From UBA12088 sp041920275 (lineage in GTDB: Bacteria; Patescibacteriota; Minisyncoccia; Phycocordibacterales; UBA12088), in contig JAYRSE010000008.1 in NCBI GenBank assembly GCA_041920275.1, forward strand, positions 1 through 63,177: a stretch of DNA of 63,177 nt, in the 5' to 3' direction. Positions 40,469-50,206 of the stretch are shown piece by piece. The notes under the pieces are model-generated. The model made no database searches, was not told the origin of the DNA, and saw only the letters and a program-made list of their open reading frames with translations. Every line of letters starts with the position of its first letter. Position 1 is the first letter of the stretch. Both the position numbers and the translations under genes were made by a program.

Positions 40469-42861
40469 GAGAGTACGTGATCTCGAAAAAGGTCTTGGTG
40501 AATACGAGCGCGCTGTGGTGGGCGATCTTCGTCCTGTGCGCGGGGAACGGCTGGAATCCGTTCGGCCTTCTCTGGGTTATTGGTATCCCGTTCGTGTTGT
40601 TGCTTCCGGGTTTGCTCACACTCCTCTTGGCGCGTTCCGTTCGCGAACCGTTGCCAATGCGTCTTGCGACGGCGGTTGCGCTTTCGGTGTTCGAATTGAT
40701 CGTGCTCGGGCTGCTTGCGAATGGCACGCTTCCTTCTCTCGGAGTGGAACGGCCGCTCGACACCACCTATGCGTTGTGGTTGATCTCGACGCTCTTGCTG
40801 GTGCTTTTGGTGCTTGCGTGGAGTAAGATCACCGATCTTCGGGTGGTGCTGCCGAATGTGCTCAGTTCTCGACTTCTTCAGCGTGGCACGTTCCTGCTCG
40901 TACCGGCCATGTTTTCCGGCATGGGTGCCGCAGGCGCGTTCCTGCTGGATCGGTATGATCACGCATGGCTCACGATCGCGCTGCTCGCGGGTATCGCACT
41001 CTACGTTATCGCATACATGCGCCATGCTCGATCGCTTCCTTCGCACATCGCACCCTTCGCACTTTTTTTCATTGCCATGGCACTCCTCTTCATGACCTCG
41101 TTGCGTGGAGAGTATATCACCGGACATGACATACAGCGCGAGTATTTCGTCTTCCAGCTCGCGAAGGATGCCGGCAGGTGGAGTGCGGAGGCGTATCGCG
41201 ATGCGTACAACGCATGTCTTTCGATCACGGTACTGCCAACCTTGCTTTCGAATGTGTTGCATGTCCCCGACATGTACGTGTACAAGGCGCTCATGCAAGG
41301 CGTGTTCGCGACAAGTGTCGTGGGTGCGTTCTACATCGCCCGAACATTGCTCGCCGTGCCGTTTGCGTTCCTATCGACGGTGGTGCTCATGTCGTTTCCG
41401 ACGTTCTTCCAGGACATGCCGTTCTTGGTGCGGCAAGAGGTGGCGTTCCTGTTCTTGGTGCCCATGATCTACTTTCTCTTCAATGATCGATACTCGCTTG
41501 ATGCGCGACGAGTACTTTTCCTTTTGTTCGGCGCCGGCGTGCTGCTTGCACACTACTCGACCATGTACATGGTGCTCGCAGTGTTCCTGATGACCGCGCT
41601 TGTCACGCCGCTCGCTCATTGGGGGTGGGAGCGGATCCGGAACGCACGAATGTTCGCCGAGAGCGCACTTCACGGTTCGCACGAGGATGGGAAGTATCGG
41701 GGGGTCGTGACGCTCGGCATGGTCGCGTCGCTCATTGTGCTTACCGTCATATGGACATCGGTCATCACCGGTACCGACGGTCATGTGCGTGAGGTGGCGG
41801 GAAAAGTGTGGGCATCGGTCATTGAAGGGTTTGACGGTAACGAACATTCGGTCGATGTGTTTGCCGTGTTCTCCTTCGGACGAGTGGAAACGCTCGCAAC
41901 GCTCGAAGAGTATGTGGAGCGGGTGGTGGATGAACGGCGGGCCGCCTCGCCCGATGAGTTCTACTCGGAGGAGACGTATGCCGACTTTCCATTGGTGACG
42001 GTCGAGCGGACCGAGCTCCCGGTCACTTCGCTGGGTGCGATCGGTCTTCCGTTCGGCGTATCGCTCCAACTTGCGGTGACCTTCGTCGGGCAGGTGATAG
42101 CGAAGTTGGTGCAGATCGCGATCATCGTTGGCGTGGTGTATGTGTGTCTCCGAAGGACCTGGATCCGACAGATGCGTGTTGAGTATATGGTGCTCACGAT
42201 CGCATCACTTACGTTCATTGCGCTCTGTATCATCGTGCCGGAGCTTTCAAAAGAGTATGGTCTGTTCCGCGCGCTCCAGCAGTCGCTCTATGTGCTCGCA
42301 CCCTTCGTGCTTGTGGGGGTCTTTGCGGCGAGTGTACAGGTGGTGAGGTGTATGCGGCTCGGACGAACGGTCGTTCCCTCTGTTACGGGTGACGCGACCG
42401 CATACTTTGCGGCAAGCGCGTTGTGCGTGGTGTTTTTCTTGTACACGACCGGCTTCATGACCCAGCTTGTGGGTGGCAACGTGCCGGCATTGCACTTGAA
42501 CAATGTGGGAGACGATTACAAGCAGTATGTGACCGAACGAGCGGAATATGAGGCGATCCGGTGGCTCTTGGTTCGTCTCGAGGAGGATCGGGCGCAGACC
42601 GGCACTTACCCGCTTGTGCAGTCCGATCGATTCGGTGAAAAGAAGCTGCAGGCGTACGTGCGCTCGCGTGTGGGAGGAGATATTCATCCGGGTGTGATAC
42701 ATAAGGACGCATACGTGTTCGTCACCCCTGCGGTGTTGTATGGTGGTGTGGCGACGGTGCTTTACGACGGCAACGTCATCAAGTTCGCGTACCCGATGGG
42801 TTTTTTGGAAACACAGAAAACATTGGTATATGAACGTGACGGCGTGCGCATTTATCGGTAG
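40465..42861 (+). CDS. Multi-spanning membrane protein, DUF2206/polymerase-like
   Basis: A 798-residue protein with about 14 hydrophobic segments and one soluble stretch (about 425-525) plus a soluble C-terminal part (SDRFGEKKLQAYVRSR...). An extracytoplasmic region after the N-terminal helices holds EYITGHDIQREYFVFQLAKDAG, resembling the aspartate-bearing first loop of GT39/GT-C-type enzymes or DUF2206 proteins. In this setting it could be a polyprenyl-linked glycosyltransferase or an oligosaccharide polymerase/ligase. The catalytic assignment is inferred, not shown. Confidence 0.75.
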   Translation: MREYVISKKVLVNTSALWWAIFVLCAGNGWNPFGLLWVIGIPFVLLLPGLLTLLLARSVREPLPMRLATAVALSVFELIVLGLLANGTLPSLGVERPLDTTYALWLISTLLLVLLVLAWSKITDLRVVLPNVLSSRLLQRGTFLLVPAMFSGMGAAGAFLLDRYDHAWLTIALLAGIALYVIAYMRHARSLPSHIAPFALFFIAMALLFMTSLRGEYITGHDIQREYFVFQLAKDAGRWSAEAYRDAYNACLSITVLPTLLSNVLHVPDMYVYKALMQGVFATSVVGAFYIARTLLAVPFAFLSTVVLMSFPTFFQDMPFLVRQEVAFLFLVPMIYFLFNDRYSLDARRVLFLLFGAGVLLAHYSTMYMVLAVFLMTALVTPLAHWGWERIRNARMFAESALHGSHEDGKYRGVVTLGMVASLIVLTVIWTSVITGTDGHVREVAGKVWASVIEGFDGNEHSVDVFAVFSFGRVETLATLEEYVERVVDERRAASPDEFYSEETYADFPLVTVERTELPVTSLGAIGLPFGVSLQLAVTFVGQVIAKLVQIAIIVGVVYVCLRRTWIRQMRVEYMVLTIASLTFIALCIIVPELSKEYGLFRALQQSLYVLAPFVLVGVFAASVQVVRCMRLGRTVVPSVTGDATAYFAASALCVVFFLYTTGFMTQLVGGNVPALHLNNVGDDYKQYVTERAEYEAIRWLLVRLEEDRAQTGTYPLVQSDRFGEKKLQAYVRSRVGGDIHPGVIHKDAYVFVTPAVLYGGVATVLYDGNVIKFAYPMGFLETQKTLVYERDGVRIYR

Positions 42862-42872
42862 TACGACACTCT

Positions 42873-44075
42873 ATGAAAGTGCTCATCATAAACAGCATCG
42901 GGTACGAGGGGGGTGGTGCGGAGACCACCATCACCGTGCTCGCACGTAGGCTCAATCTTGACGGACATCAGGTGTGTGTTGTGACGAGCGACCTTGGACC
43001 CGAAAAGGCACACTTCAGTGACCGTGAGTTCCGAGCGTGCGCGGGGCGTTCGTTCGTGGGGAAGGCGATCTGTCGTTTGTGGAACGCGAGTGCGTGCCGG
43101 GTCGTTGCGCAGGTGTTGCGCGAGTTCGATCCCGATATTGTGCAAGTGCACACCACGTACGAGGTTTCGCCGGCGGTGCTTTTCGTACTGCGGAATCACC
43201 CGACGATATTGGTGGTACATGGTGCGGAGGACTACACCAAGGAGCTGTTGTTGTGGGGTTTCCCACCACGGTTCTTTGCCACAGGAGGTGATGATCCTCG
43301 GTACGAGCATTTGACACTTGAAGGGAAGGCGCATTACTGGTACCACATGGCCCTGAGTGTTCCGTTGTATCGGTACTTGCTGCGATATGTTTCGCGCGTG
43401 CTCGTGGTGAGCGAGTTCATGCGCGAGATGTTGGCGCGACAGGGTATCGAGAGTGTATGCATTCCGAACGGTGTCGCATTGCCTGAACCCGTTTCGCTCG
43501 ACCCTGCAAGCAAGGTGGTGCTGTATGCGGGGCGACTTGAGAAGTTGAAAGGGGTCGATCATCTTATCGACGCGATGCCCGAGGTGCTCGCCACAGTGTC
43601 CGATGCGCGACTGGTGGTGGTGGGGACAGGGACCTACGAGGACAGTCTCCGTGAACGAGCCCACCGAAACGGACTCGCGGACCATGTTGAGTGGGTCGGA
43701 CATGTGTCACAGGAGATCCTGAACAAGTACTATGCTGCGGCCGCGCTTGTCGTGGTGCCATCGGTGTGGCCGGAGCCGTTTGGAAAAGTGGGGGTGGAGG
43801 CGATGGCCGTGGGACGGCCGGTCATTGGGAGTGCTGTGGGAGGTGTTCGGGAATGGTTGTCTCACGGGGAGAGCGGCTTTCTGGTTCCACCAAAGGATGC
43901 GCATGCGCTCGCGGAGCGTATCGTGGAACTGCTCAGTGACGTGCGGTTGCGAACCACCATGGGACGGGCTGCGGAAGATCGCGCCCAACAATTTTCCATC
44001 GAGCGATTTTGCACCGCGCTCGCCGATCTGCATCGCACCTGCCTTACGAGAGGGATGAACGGTTCGCGTCGGTGA
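42873..44075 (+). CDS. GT4 glycosyltransferase
   Basis: A 400-residue GT-B enzyme: MKVLIINSIGYEGGGAETTIT at the acceptor side, KVVLYAGRLEKLKGVDHLIDAMPE, SVWPEPFGKVGVEAMAVGRPVIGSAVGGVREWL in the donor site (with the conserved E-x7-E). It is the last plus-strand gene of the cluster. Its final 32 bp overlap the end of the converging flippase fusion gene, so both C termini are encoded by the same DNA. Confidence 0.92.
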   Translation: MKVLIINSIGYEGGGAETTITVLARRLNLDGHQVCVVTSDLGPEKAHFSDREFRACAGRSFVGKAICRLWNASACRVVAQVLREFDPDIVQVHTTYEVSPAVLFVLRNHPTILVVHGAEDYTKELLLWGFPPRFFATGGDDPRYEHLTLEGKAHYWYHMALSVPLYRYLLRYVSRVLVVSEFMREMLARQGIESVCIPNGVALPEPVSLDPASKVVLYAGRLEKLKGVDHLIDAMPEVLATVSDARLVVVGTGTYEDSLRERAHRNGLADHVEWVGHVSQEILNKYYAAAALVVVPSVWPEPFGKVGVEAMAVGRPVIGSAVGGVREWLSHGESGFLVPPKDAHALAERIVELLSDVRLRTTMGRAAEDRAQQFSIERFCTALADLHRTCLTRGMNGSRR

Positions 44076-46242
44076 TCTTTCCGAATTTCGTGAACGTACG
44101 CTCGGTAGAGTCGCACATGATGGAGAGCCAGCGCTCGAACTCGGCAGGATCGTTGTATACCGGCCCGATGGGTCCTGCGGGAGTGTTGTTGACGTCAACG
44201 ATGTACACTCGCCCGTCTCGCACATCACGCAACACGTCGAGCTCGCCATAGTCGAGACCCATTTCTTCGCACATGCGAATGATTCGGTCTTGTTCATCCG
44301 GGGTGAGCGTTTGCTCGGTCGGCAGCATCTCCTCCGCTACGGTGAGATTGAAGGGATCGTCCTTTGCGTGGTACCGCTTCATGACGAGCGGTATCTCCCC
44401 GCAAAAGACACTCACTCGCATGTCCACGGGTGGCGCCCCCTCGGGTGCGGTCGGTATGTATTGTTGGTATATGTAGCCCGGCTCGGGATCGCAAGGACAG
44501 TGTACGAGCGTGCCATCATGGACCGCATTGTCTTCAGATTTGCGCACACATGTGCCGTTGTGCGTGCGAGGGTCGATTCGTGTCCGGTATCCGAAGGTGC
44601 GGAAGAACACATCGTCCACCAGTGATTTACCGATGTTCTCACACCCGCCGTTCAGTACGGGATGTCGTTCGCGAAGCGCGGCAAGTGTCTCGTCCGCATA
44701 CCAGACGGTGGCATCCTTGAAGCGCATACGCAGATCGGCGGGCACGGACGGGTCGTTGGTGATGCGCCATCCGAGCTCATGAAAGACCCGGTACACAATG
44801 TGGTAGGTCCGCGGCTTGTCGGGGTAGGTGAGTATGGTGATGTTCGTTCCTCGAGTGCGGCGTGCACGTCGGTATGCCGTGCGCGAAACGAAGTGAGTCT
44901 TCAGCGGCCACACCACTTCTTCCAGGAAGCGAAGGTGTGCGGACCGTGCGAGATGTGGTATGGTCAACCGTTCCGTCAATGCACGAAAGTGGGGGTGTTC
45001 GTACGTGCGCGCCCTTCGCTGAAAAAGCAGATGGCAGGCGATCGCCGAGAGTGTCGCGGCACATAGGTAGGAGACACCGACACCGAACAGGCCCAAGAAC
45101 GAAAAGATCGGGAAAAAAAGTGCGATACCTGCGGCGAAGACGACGCTGCGTGTGAGAAGCGCGCCGGTGTCCTTTGCCATGCGGAAGAGTGTTGCGTACA
45201 GCAGTGACGCCGCGACCGGTATGCCGGAAAGCGTCAGTATGGCGAGCAGCGAAGATCCTTCCGCACTGTAGGCGCCACCGAATGCGGCAAGTATGAAGGG
45301 GCCGAACAAGAGGAGTGTGACGATGGCGGGCAGCAGAAGGAGTGCGACGATGCCCCCCGCGTTCCGTAGATGTGGAGCGGTCGAACCTTCGTCAAAGGAC
45401 GATTCCGCGAGCAGAGCGTTCATGACGCTCGACGGTATGGTGAAGAGAAGCCCGGCGATCAGCATTACGATGGAGTAATATGCCGCCTGTGCGGGGCCGT
45501 ACAGGTTGGTGACGAGTATCGGGAGTACGGCGATCGGGATGTACCCGATAATGTCCGCAAGATAGTTGTCCCTGCTGAAGCGTTTCGTGTGTGCAATGAA
45601 CTCGTGGTCGATGTGGAATGAAGGCCGATAGCCGAATGAGCGCACAAGCGCGGCCATGCTCAAGAGAAAGCCGGACGCTTGTGCGACCGCCCCCGCCAGA
45701 AAGATGCCGAACGCCCCCCACTCGATGAACGCGAACGGCAAGCACACTTTGAGCGCACTGAACGCCGTATCGATCGCAAGCGTGTACTGTGTTTTTCGGT
45801 ATGCGAGAAATATCGCATCGGTGTACATGTTGAGTGCCGCAAAGACCGCAAAAAGTACAAAGAGCGTTGCGGTGAGTGGGCTGTCGGTCAAGGTGGAGAG
45901 TGCGGGTGAGAGGTGGGGGGCGAGAAGGATGTAGGCGCATGCAAGGATGCATGCGGCGATCCCCACGACCGCAAGACCCGTGGTGATGCTCTTGTTCTTG
46001 TCTCGTTCTTTTTCGAGGAAACGGATCGTGGCGGTATCGAAACCGACCAGCGAGAACGTGGCGATGAGTATGAGCGTGGAGGTGAGGGTCGCCGCGAGTC
46101 CGACCTCATGATCGACGTAGAGGCGCGCGGTGACGAGCCAGAAGAGAAAACCGAACCCGGAGGTGACGACCGCCGCAAGGAGCGGGAATATTGAGTTTTT
46201 GAACATGCTTTGCAGCATGAATCCGAGCACTTTGGCGCGCAT
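44044..46242 (-). CDS. Fusion: polysaccharide flippase (MATE/Wzx type) + ATP-grasp domain
   Basis: A 732-residue protein. Residues 1-430 have about twelve transmembrane helices of a Wzx/oligosaccharide flippase (LLAAVVTSGFGFLFWLVTARL, GLAATLTSTLILIATFSLVGFD). After a basic linker, residues 465-732 form a soluble domain ending in YGELDVLRDVRDGRVYIVDVNNTPAGPIGPV, whose E-x-D-V and D-x-N pattern, with MRVSVFCGEIPLVMKRYH, matches the ATP- and metal-binding end of ATP-grasp ligases. ATP-grasp domains are known near surface glycan genes, but fusion to the flippase is unusual. It may couple modification of the lipid-linked glycan to export. Start could be residue 1, 9 or 13. Confidence 0.85.
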   Translation of the reverse strand: MRAKVLGFMLQSMFKNSIFPLLAAVVTSGFGFLFWLVTARLYVDHEVGLAATLTSTLILIATFSLVGFDTATIRFLEKERDKNKSITTGLAVVGIAACILACAYILLAPHLSPALSTLTDSPLTATLFVLFAVFAALNMYTDAIFLAYRKTQYTLAIDTAFSALKVCLPFAFIEWGAFGIFLAGAVAQASGFLLSMAALVRSFGYRPSFHIDHEFIAHTKRFSRDNYLADIIGYIPIAVLPILVTNLYGPAQAAYYSIVMLIAGLLFTIPSSVMNALLAESSFDEGSTAPHLRNAGGIVALLLLPAIVTLLLFGPFILAAFGGAYSAEGSSLLAILTLSGIPVAASLLYATLFRMAKDTGALLTRSVVFAAGIALFFPIFSFLGLFGVGVSYLCAATLSAIACHLLFQRRARTYEHPHFRALTERLTIPHLARSAHLRFLEEVVWPLKTHFVSRTAYRRARRTRGTNITILTYPDKPRTYHIVYRVFHELGWRITNDPSVPADLRMRFKDATVWYADETLAALRERHPVLNGGCENIGKSLVDDVFFRTFGYRTRIDPRTHNGTCVRKSEDNAVHDGTLVHCPCDPEPGYIYQQYIPTAPEGAPPVDMRVSVFCGEIPLVMKRYHAKDDPFNLTVAEEMLPTEQTLTPDEQDRIIRMCEEMGLDYGELDVLRDVRDGRVYIVDVNNTPAGPIGPVYNDPAEFERWLSIMCDSTERTFTKFGKITDANRSSLS

Positions 46243-46409
46243 GTGTATAGTATGCCACAGTGCGGTTGCGGGACGCTATGGACAATCCGGCTGCGGCACT
46301 GTCATTTTTTCGCGCGGCGGGTATACTTGTTGTACCGAATGTGGGTGGCGTGTATCGAATTGATACAATATATATGGTATACGGGTAGCGTCACCTTCCG
46401 GGTGTATCC

Positions 46410-47795
46410 ATGCAGCCATCAGATCGAAACGTGCGAAGACGGGAACGTGTGGTGTTGAGAGGGGTGCGTATGCGCCGTGTTCTGCGTGGTCCGTTCGCTA
46501 TTATATTCGCGATGGTGGGTGTCACGATGCTTGCGGGGCTCGCCCTGTATCTCTGGTTCGTATGGCCGCACCTTGAGCCTTCGCGCGTTGAGAAGGTGGC
46601 GACCACGGCTGCGACCTCCGCTCCATTCATTGCGCCGAAGATCGAGCCCCTTGACGAGCCGGTAGCTCCGATCGTGTCGCCGGAACGGGAAGTGCCGATC
46701 CCGACCGAAGAGGAACGTGAGCGGGAGATACGGGAACGCGACGAACCGGCCGAAAAGCCCGTACCGGTGGCACCTGCGCCGCGCGCGGCTCTGACGGGGG
46801 TAGGACTTGCGTTGGGTGAGACGCTTTCCGTTGTGAGCGAGGACGAGCTTAGGAGAAGGCTGGACGACATGGTGTCGCTCGGTGTGTCCTGGATAAGGAT
46901 CGACCTGGCCTGGAGTAGTATCGAGCCGGTCAAGGGGGAGTACCGTTGGGACTCCACCGACCGTGTTGTGCGTGAAGCGCGCGCTCGGGGTATCCGTGTG
47001 CTCGGTCTCCTTACATACACTCCCGCATGGGCGCGCGCGAGCGAGTGCGCGTATACAAAGATGTGTGAACCGGACGATCCCGACGCGTTCGCTCGTTTTG
47101 CCGCGGTTGCCGCAAAACGCTATGCCGCATCGGGTGTGTACCACTGGGAGGTCTGGAATGAGCCGAACCTGAAGCTCTTTTGGGCATCCGGTGCCAGTCC
47201 GGAACGGTATGCGGTACTGCTTGGACGTACCGCGAGCGCGGTCCGTTCGGCGGTCCCCTCCGCATTCATCGTGTCGGGCGGTCTTGCCGCGGTCGCGACA
47301 AGGAACGGTTCCATGGCGGCGAGGGAATATCTGGAGCGGATGTATGATGCGGGTGCGGGCACCTCGTTCGACGCGGTCGGGTACCATCCGTACTCGTACC
47401 CGCTTGCGCCACACTTCTATGCTGCGTCGAGCCCGTGGAGTCAGATGGCGGAGACCGAGTGGAGTATGCGGAGTGTCATGCGGGCGTACGGTGATACTGC
47501 GAAAAAGATATGGATCACCGAGTATGGGGCACCGACGGGAGGCCCGGGTCTTGCTGCAGACACGAGCGTACACGAACTTCCCACTTCGCCCACCCATGTC
47601 ACCGAGGATTTTCAGGCGATCATGCTGCGCGAAGCGTTCGAGGAGAACACCGCCTACGACTTCACCGGTCCGCTCTTTTGGTACAGCTACCGAGATCTGG
47701 GTACGAGCGATGACACGGTCGAGTACCATTTCGGTCTGATTCGGTCCGACGGGACCGCCAAACCCGCATACAAGGTCTTGCGTTCGATGCGTTAG
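46410..47795 (+). CDS. Membrane-anchored glycoside hydrolase (clan GH-A)
   Basis: A 461-residue protein: basic cytoplasmic start, one transmembrane helix (about 31-52), a Pro/Glu/Arg linker (60-125) that would cross a thick cell envelope, and a TIM-barrel hydrolase. Catalytic residues are visible: acid/base in WEVWNEPN (Glu251) and nucleophile in WITEYGAPT (Glu371); GVSWIRIDLAWSSIEP and DAVGYHPYSYP are typical of GH39/GH5-like families. It could trim the glycan made by the neighbouring cluster. Alternative start at residue 21. Confidence 0.9.
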   Translation: MQPSDRNVRRRERVVLRGVRMRRVLRGPFAIIFAMVGVTMLAGLALYLWFVWPHLEPSRVEKVATTAATSAPFIAPKIEPLDEPVAPIVSPEREVPIPTEEEREREIRERDEPAEKPVPVAPAPRAALTGVGLALGETLSVVSEDELRRRLDDMVSLGVSWIRIDLAWSSIEPVKGEYRWDSTDRVVREARARGIRVLGLLTYTPAWARASECAYTKMCEPDDPDAFARFAAVAAKRYAASGVYHWEVWNEPNLKLFWASGASPERYAVLLGRTASAVRSAVPSAFIVSGGLAAVATRNGSMAAREYLERMYDAGAGTSFDAVGYHPYSYPLAPHFYAASSPWSQMAETEWSMRSVMRAYGDTAKKIWITEYGAPTGGPGLAADTSVHELPTSPTHVTEDFQAIMLREAFEENTAYDFTGPLFWYSYRDLGTSDDTVEYHFGLIRSDGTAKPAYKVLRSMR

Positions 47796-48160
47796 CGTGT
47801 CGTCTCCTTTGCGAAGGCCGCGGAAAATATCGGACATCCACTGGCAACCGGCATGACCTTGAAATATCGCCCGCAGTCGCGCGAGTTTCTATCGGTCATA
47901 CGGACATCTGTTGACGCCGGTCGCTTCGCGAAGTACGCACAACTAGCGCACTTGTGCGTCCCGTGCGGGAGTACGTACCATGAGCATGGTTCGATCGAGT
48001 GATGCAAGCACAAAAAGGCGACCGAGCGATGTGGATCACCATCACGCACATGCGCCGCGTCGTTTGCTGTGTACAGCTTTTCGGGGTCCGAGACCTGCCA
48101 AAGTCGCGCCGGTCTCGGACCTCGCCAGCTGCGACCATAGGCAGTACGAAGGCATCTCAA
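47792..48160 (-). CDS. Small Cys/His-rich protein, start uncertain
   Basis: The convincing coding part is SDPEKLYTANDAAHVRDGDP through FLCLHHSIEPC, HGTHKCASCAYFAKR, SRDCGRYF and SGCPIFSAAF. The pattern C-x-H-H...H-x3-C-x2-C with later cysteines suggests a zinc-binding fold. No ATG fits; a TTG at 48160 is taken as start, but it lacks a ribosome-binding site, and the frame stays open into the divergent TasA gene. The stop overlaps by 4 bp that of the glycoside hydrolase. Unknown family; its mix of small size, cysteines and unclear start resembles the 19162-19434 frame. Confidence 0.5.
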   Translation of the reverse strand: MRCLRTAYGRSWRGPRPARLWQVSDPEKLYTANDAAHVRDGDPHRSVAFLCLHHSIEPCSWYVLPHGTHKCASCAYFAKRPASTDVRMTDRNSRDCGRYFKVMPVASGCPIFSAAFAKETTR

Positions 48161-48290
48161 AACGCGTGGTGCAGCACGAAACCCATGGGCTATCAACCTC
48201 CAAAAGAAGAAGAATCCTCCTCCCCACCGTAACGAGTGTAGGCGCAGTCGCGCTTTTTGTGCGCGTTTTATCGGCAAATCACAGTACCCT

Positions 48291-49964
48291 ATGAACTTAC
48301 ACAGAATACTTTCTTCTCTCGCGATCGTTGTCTTTGCGGGCAGCGCGATCGTCGCGGGGACCGGCGCGTTCTTCTCGGACACCGAGACGTCGTCGGCGAA
48401 TACCTTTACCTCGGGCGCGATCGACCTTACGGTCGACAGCGAGGCGCATTACAACGGCCATGTGTGTGTGGACGGGTTGTGGCAGCTCGATCAAACCGGC
48501 GGTGCATCAGGAGAGCCGGATTATCCGCGGGTCGGTACGCCGTGCGGTGGCACATGGGCTCGCACCGACCTTGGACCGACCAACAAGTTCTTCGACTACG
48601 GTGACCTGAAGCCGGGCGATCACGGGGAGAACACCATCTCGCTTCATGTAGAGAACAACGACGCATGGGCCTGCGCGTACATAGAGAACGTGGTGAGCGA
48701 CGACAACGGTTTGACCGAGCCGGAGGTGGAAGCGGGTGATGCGGACGATGGAGCGGGCAACGGCGAGCTTGCGGATGAGGTGAACTTCTTTGCGTGGGTT
48801 GATGATGGAGACAACGTATGGGAGCCGACGTCCGGAGAGAACCCTCTCTTCTCAAACATTTCCGGAAATGCCATCACGCGAGCATACCCGCTGCACACAC
48901 CCGCAGGTGGCGTAAGTAACACGCCGATGGCCCCCGGACAGACCCGGTACATCGGTCTGTACTGGTGTTATGGCGCCATTGACACAGCGAACAATGCGCT
49001 TACGTGCAACGGTCAACCCGTATCAAACGTATCGCAGACCGACACGATGACCGCGGATATCACCTTCTACGCGGAGCAGTCGCGAAATAACCCCGACTTC
49101 GTGTGTCCTCCCGCAGAAGATGTCGTACAGGACAACAATGGTGACCGGCGCACTGCGGTTGGTGCGGCTCTCGCGTCGTATGACGCCCCTGCATGCTCGG
49201 TCACGGTGGAGGTCGGCTCATCGATCCAGTCCGCAATTAACGGGGCGGCACCCGGGGCTACGGTTTGTGTGGGTCCGGGCACTCACGAAGACGATGATTA
49301 TCCTCTTCGAGTGAATAAGGATAATATGACGCTCGCGTCTGTCGCAGGTGCCGCAACGACGATCCTGACAGGTGGTGTTGTCGCCGATAACGATGGTGTA
49401 AAAATTGCCGGGTTCACTATCCCGAGTTCGAACGCCCTCGGTGAGACGTTTGGTGTGTACATCAACACGGGTGCAGATGGGGTGCAGGTGATGTATAACG
49501 ATTTGAATGGGCCCGGTGTGACAAGTGGACGCGGTGTGGTCAGTGCAATCGGTGTCACGAGCGCAGTCATCGCACAAAACGAAATTAGAAATTATCTGAC
49601 GGGTGTGTTCCTGAACCCATCGTCTGACATGGTGGTTGAATTGAACGATCTGATTGCAAATGGTGTAGGTTCTGCGAATGATAATCCGACCAACAACATC
49701 GTTCGCAAGAATCAGATCACGGGGAACGCTGTTGAGGGAGTCGGTGTGTTGTCCGTTGGTCCGGAATCCTTAACCGTAACGTCAAACAACATCTTTGGAA
49801 ATGGTCCGGGTGCCGGAGATGAACTTAACAATTACGGACTAGACGCTGTGAGTGCGGAGAACAACTGGTGGGGAGATGCGACCCCTGCTGATGAGATCGG
49901 TGGTGTCGGTGCAGCATTGGTAGACTTTACACCGTTCGAACTCTCGCCATTTGCCCTGAACTAG
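48291..49964 (+). CDS. SipW/TasA-type surface protein with beta-helix domain
   Basis: A 557-residue secreted protein. The N terminus is the SipW-dependent signal: hydrophobic core IVVFAGSAIVAGTGA then FFSDTETSSANTFTSGAIDL, which also starts the TasA/camelysin beta-sandwich (about 25-270). The C-terminal half is a right-handed parallel beta-helix of NosD/pectin-lyase type: VEVGSSIQSAINGAAPGATV, NNIVRKNQITGNAVEGVGVL, NNIFGNGPG, ENNWWGD. Processing by the SipW-like peptidase encoded 1.8 kb downstream is expected. TasA proteins form fibres in biofilms; the beta-helix may bind glycans. Confidence 0.88.
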   Translation: MNLHRILSSLAIVVFAGSAIVAGTGAFFSDTETSSANTFTSGAIDLTVDSEAHYNGHVCVDGLWQLDQTGGASGEPDYPRVGTPCGGTWARTDLGPTNKFFDYGDLKPGDHGENTISLHVENNDAWACAYIENVVSDDNGLTEPEVEAGDADDGAGNGELADEVNFFAWVDDGDNVWEPTSGENPLFSNISGNAITRAYPLHTPAGGVSNTPMAPGQTRYIGLYWCYGAIDTANNALTCNGQPVSNVSQTDTMTADITFYAEQSRNNPDFVCPPAEDVVQDNNGDRRTAVGAALASYDAPACSVTVEVGSSIQSAINGAAPGATVCVGPGTHEDDDYPLRVNKDNMTLASVAGAATTILTGGVVADNDGVKIAGFTIPSSNALGETFGVYINTGADGVQVMYNDLNGPGVTSGRGVVSAIGVTSAVIAQNEIRNYLTGVFLNPSSDMVVELNDLIANGVGSANDNPTNNIVRKNQITGNAVEGVGVLSVGPESLTVTSNNIFGNGPGAGDELNNYGLDAVSAENNWWGDATPADEIGGVGAALVDFTPFELSPFALN

Positions 49965-49980
49965 TCCTCTCTAGCCGTAT

Positions 49981-50007
49981 CCCTCACATTCCTTGCGAAT
50001 GTGAGGG
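49981..50007. terminator. Hairpin after the first TasA-like gene
   Basis: CCCTCACATTC/GAATGTGAGGG, an 11-bp perfect stem with a 5-nt loop. No T-run follows, so it may be a 3'-end stabiliser rather than a terminator. Confidence 0.55.
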
Positions 50008-50031
50008 ACGGGCTGGCGGGGAACCGACGGC

Positions 50032-50092
50032 AAAAATACTAGTATTAGTACAGTGATTCTTCAGAAAAAATACTGATATTAATACAGTAATT
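50032..50092. repeat. Two tandem TATTAGTAC-type AT-rich motifs
   Basis: AAAAATACTAGTATTAGTAC continuing AGTGATT (50032-50058) is followed 34 bp later by AAAAATACTGATATTAATAC continuing AGTAATT (50066-50092). The first contains the palindrome AATACTAGTATT. They lie upstream of the second TasA-like gene and resemble the 40-bp palindrome at 6722. The rest of 49965-50206 has no gene. Confidence 0.75.
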
Positions 50093-50206
50093 ACTTACCA
50101 CCTCATGCTCCTCGGACGACTCTCTGGTAATGAGGGACACGTGTGGAGCAGAGCATAAGGACGTGTTATTCACCAGGTGCCGGGAAACACCGCAACTATC
50201 GAACGT

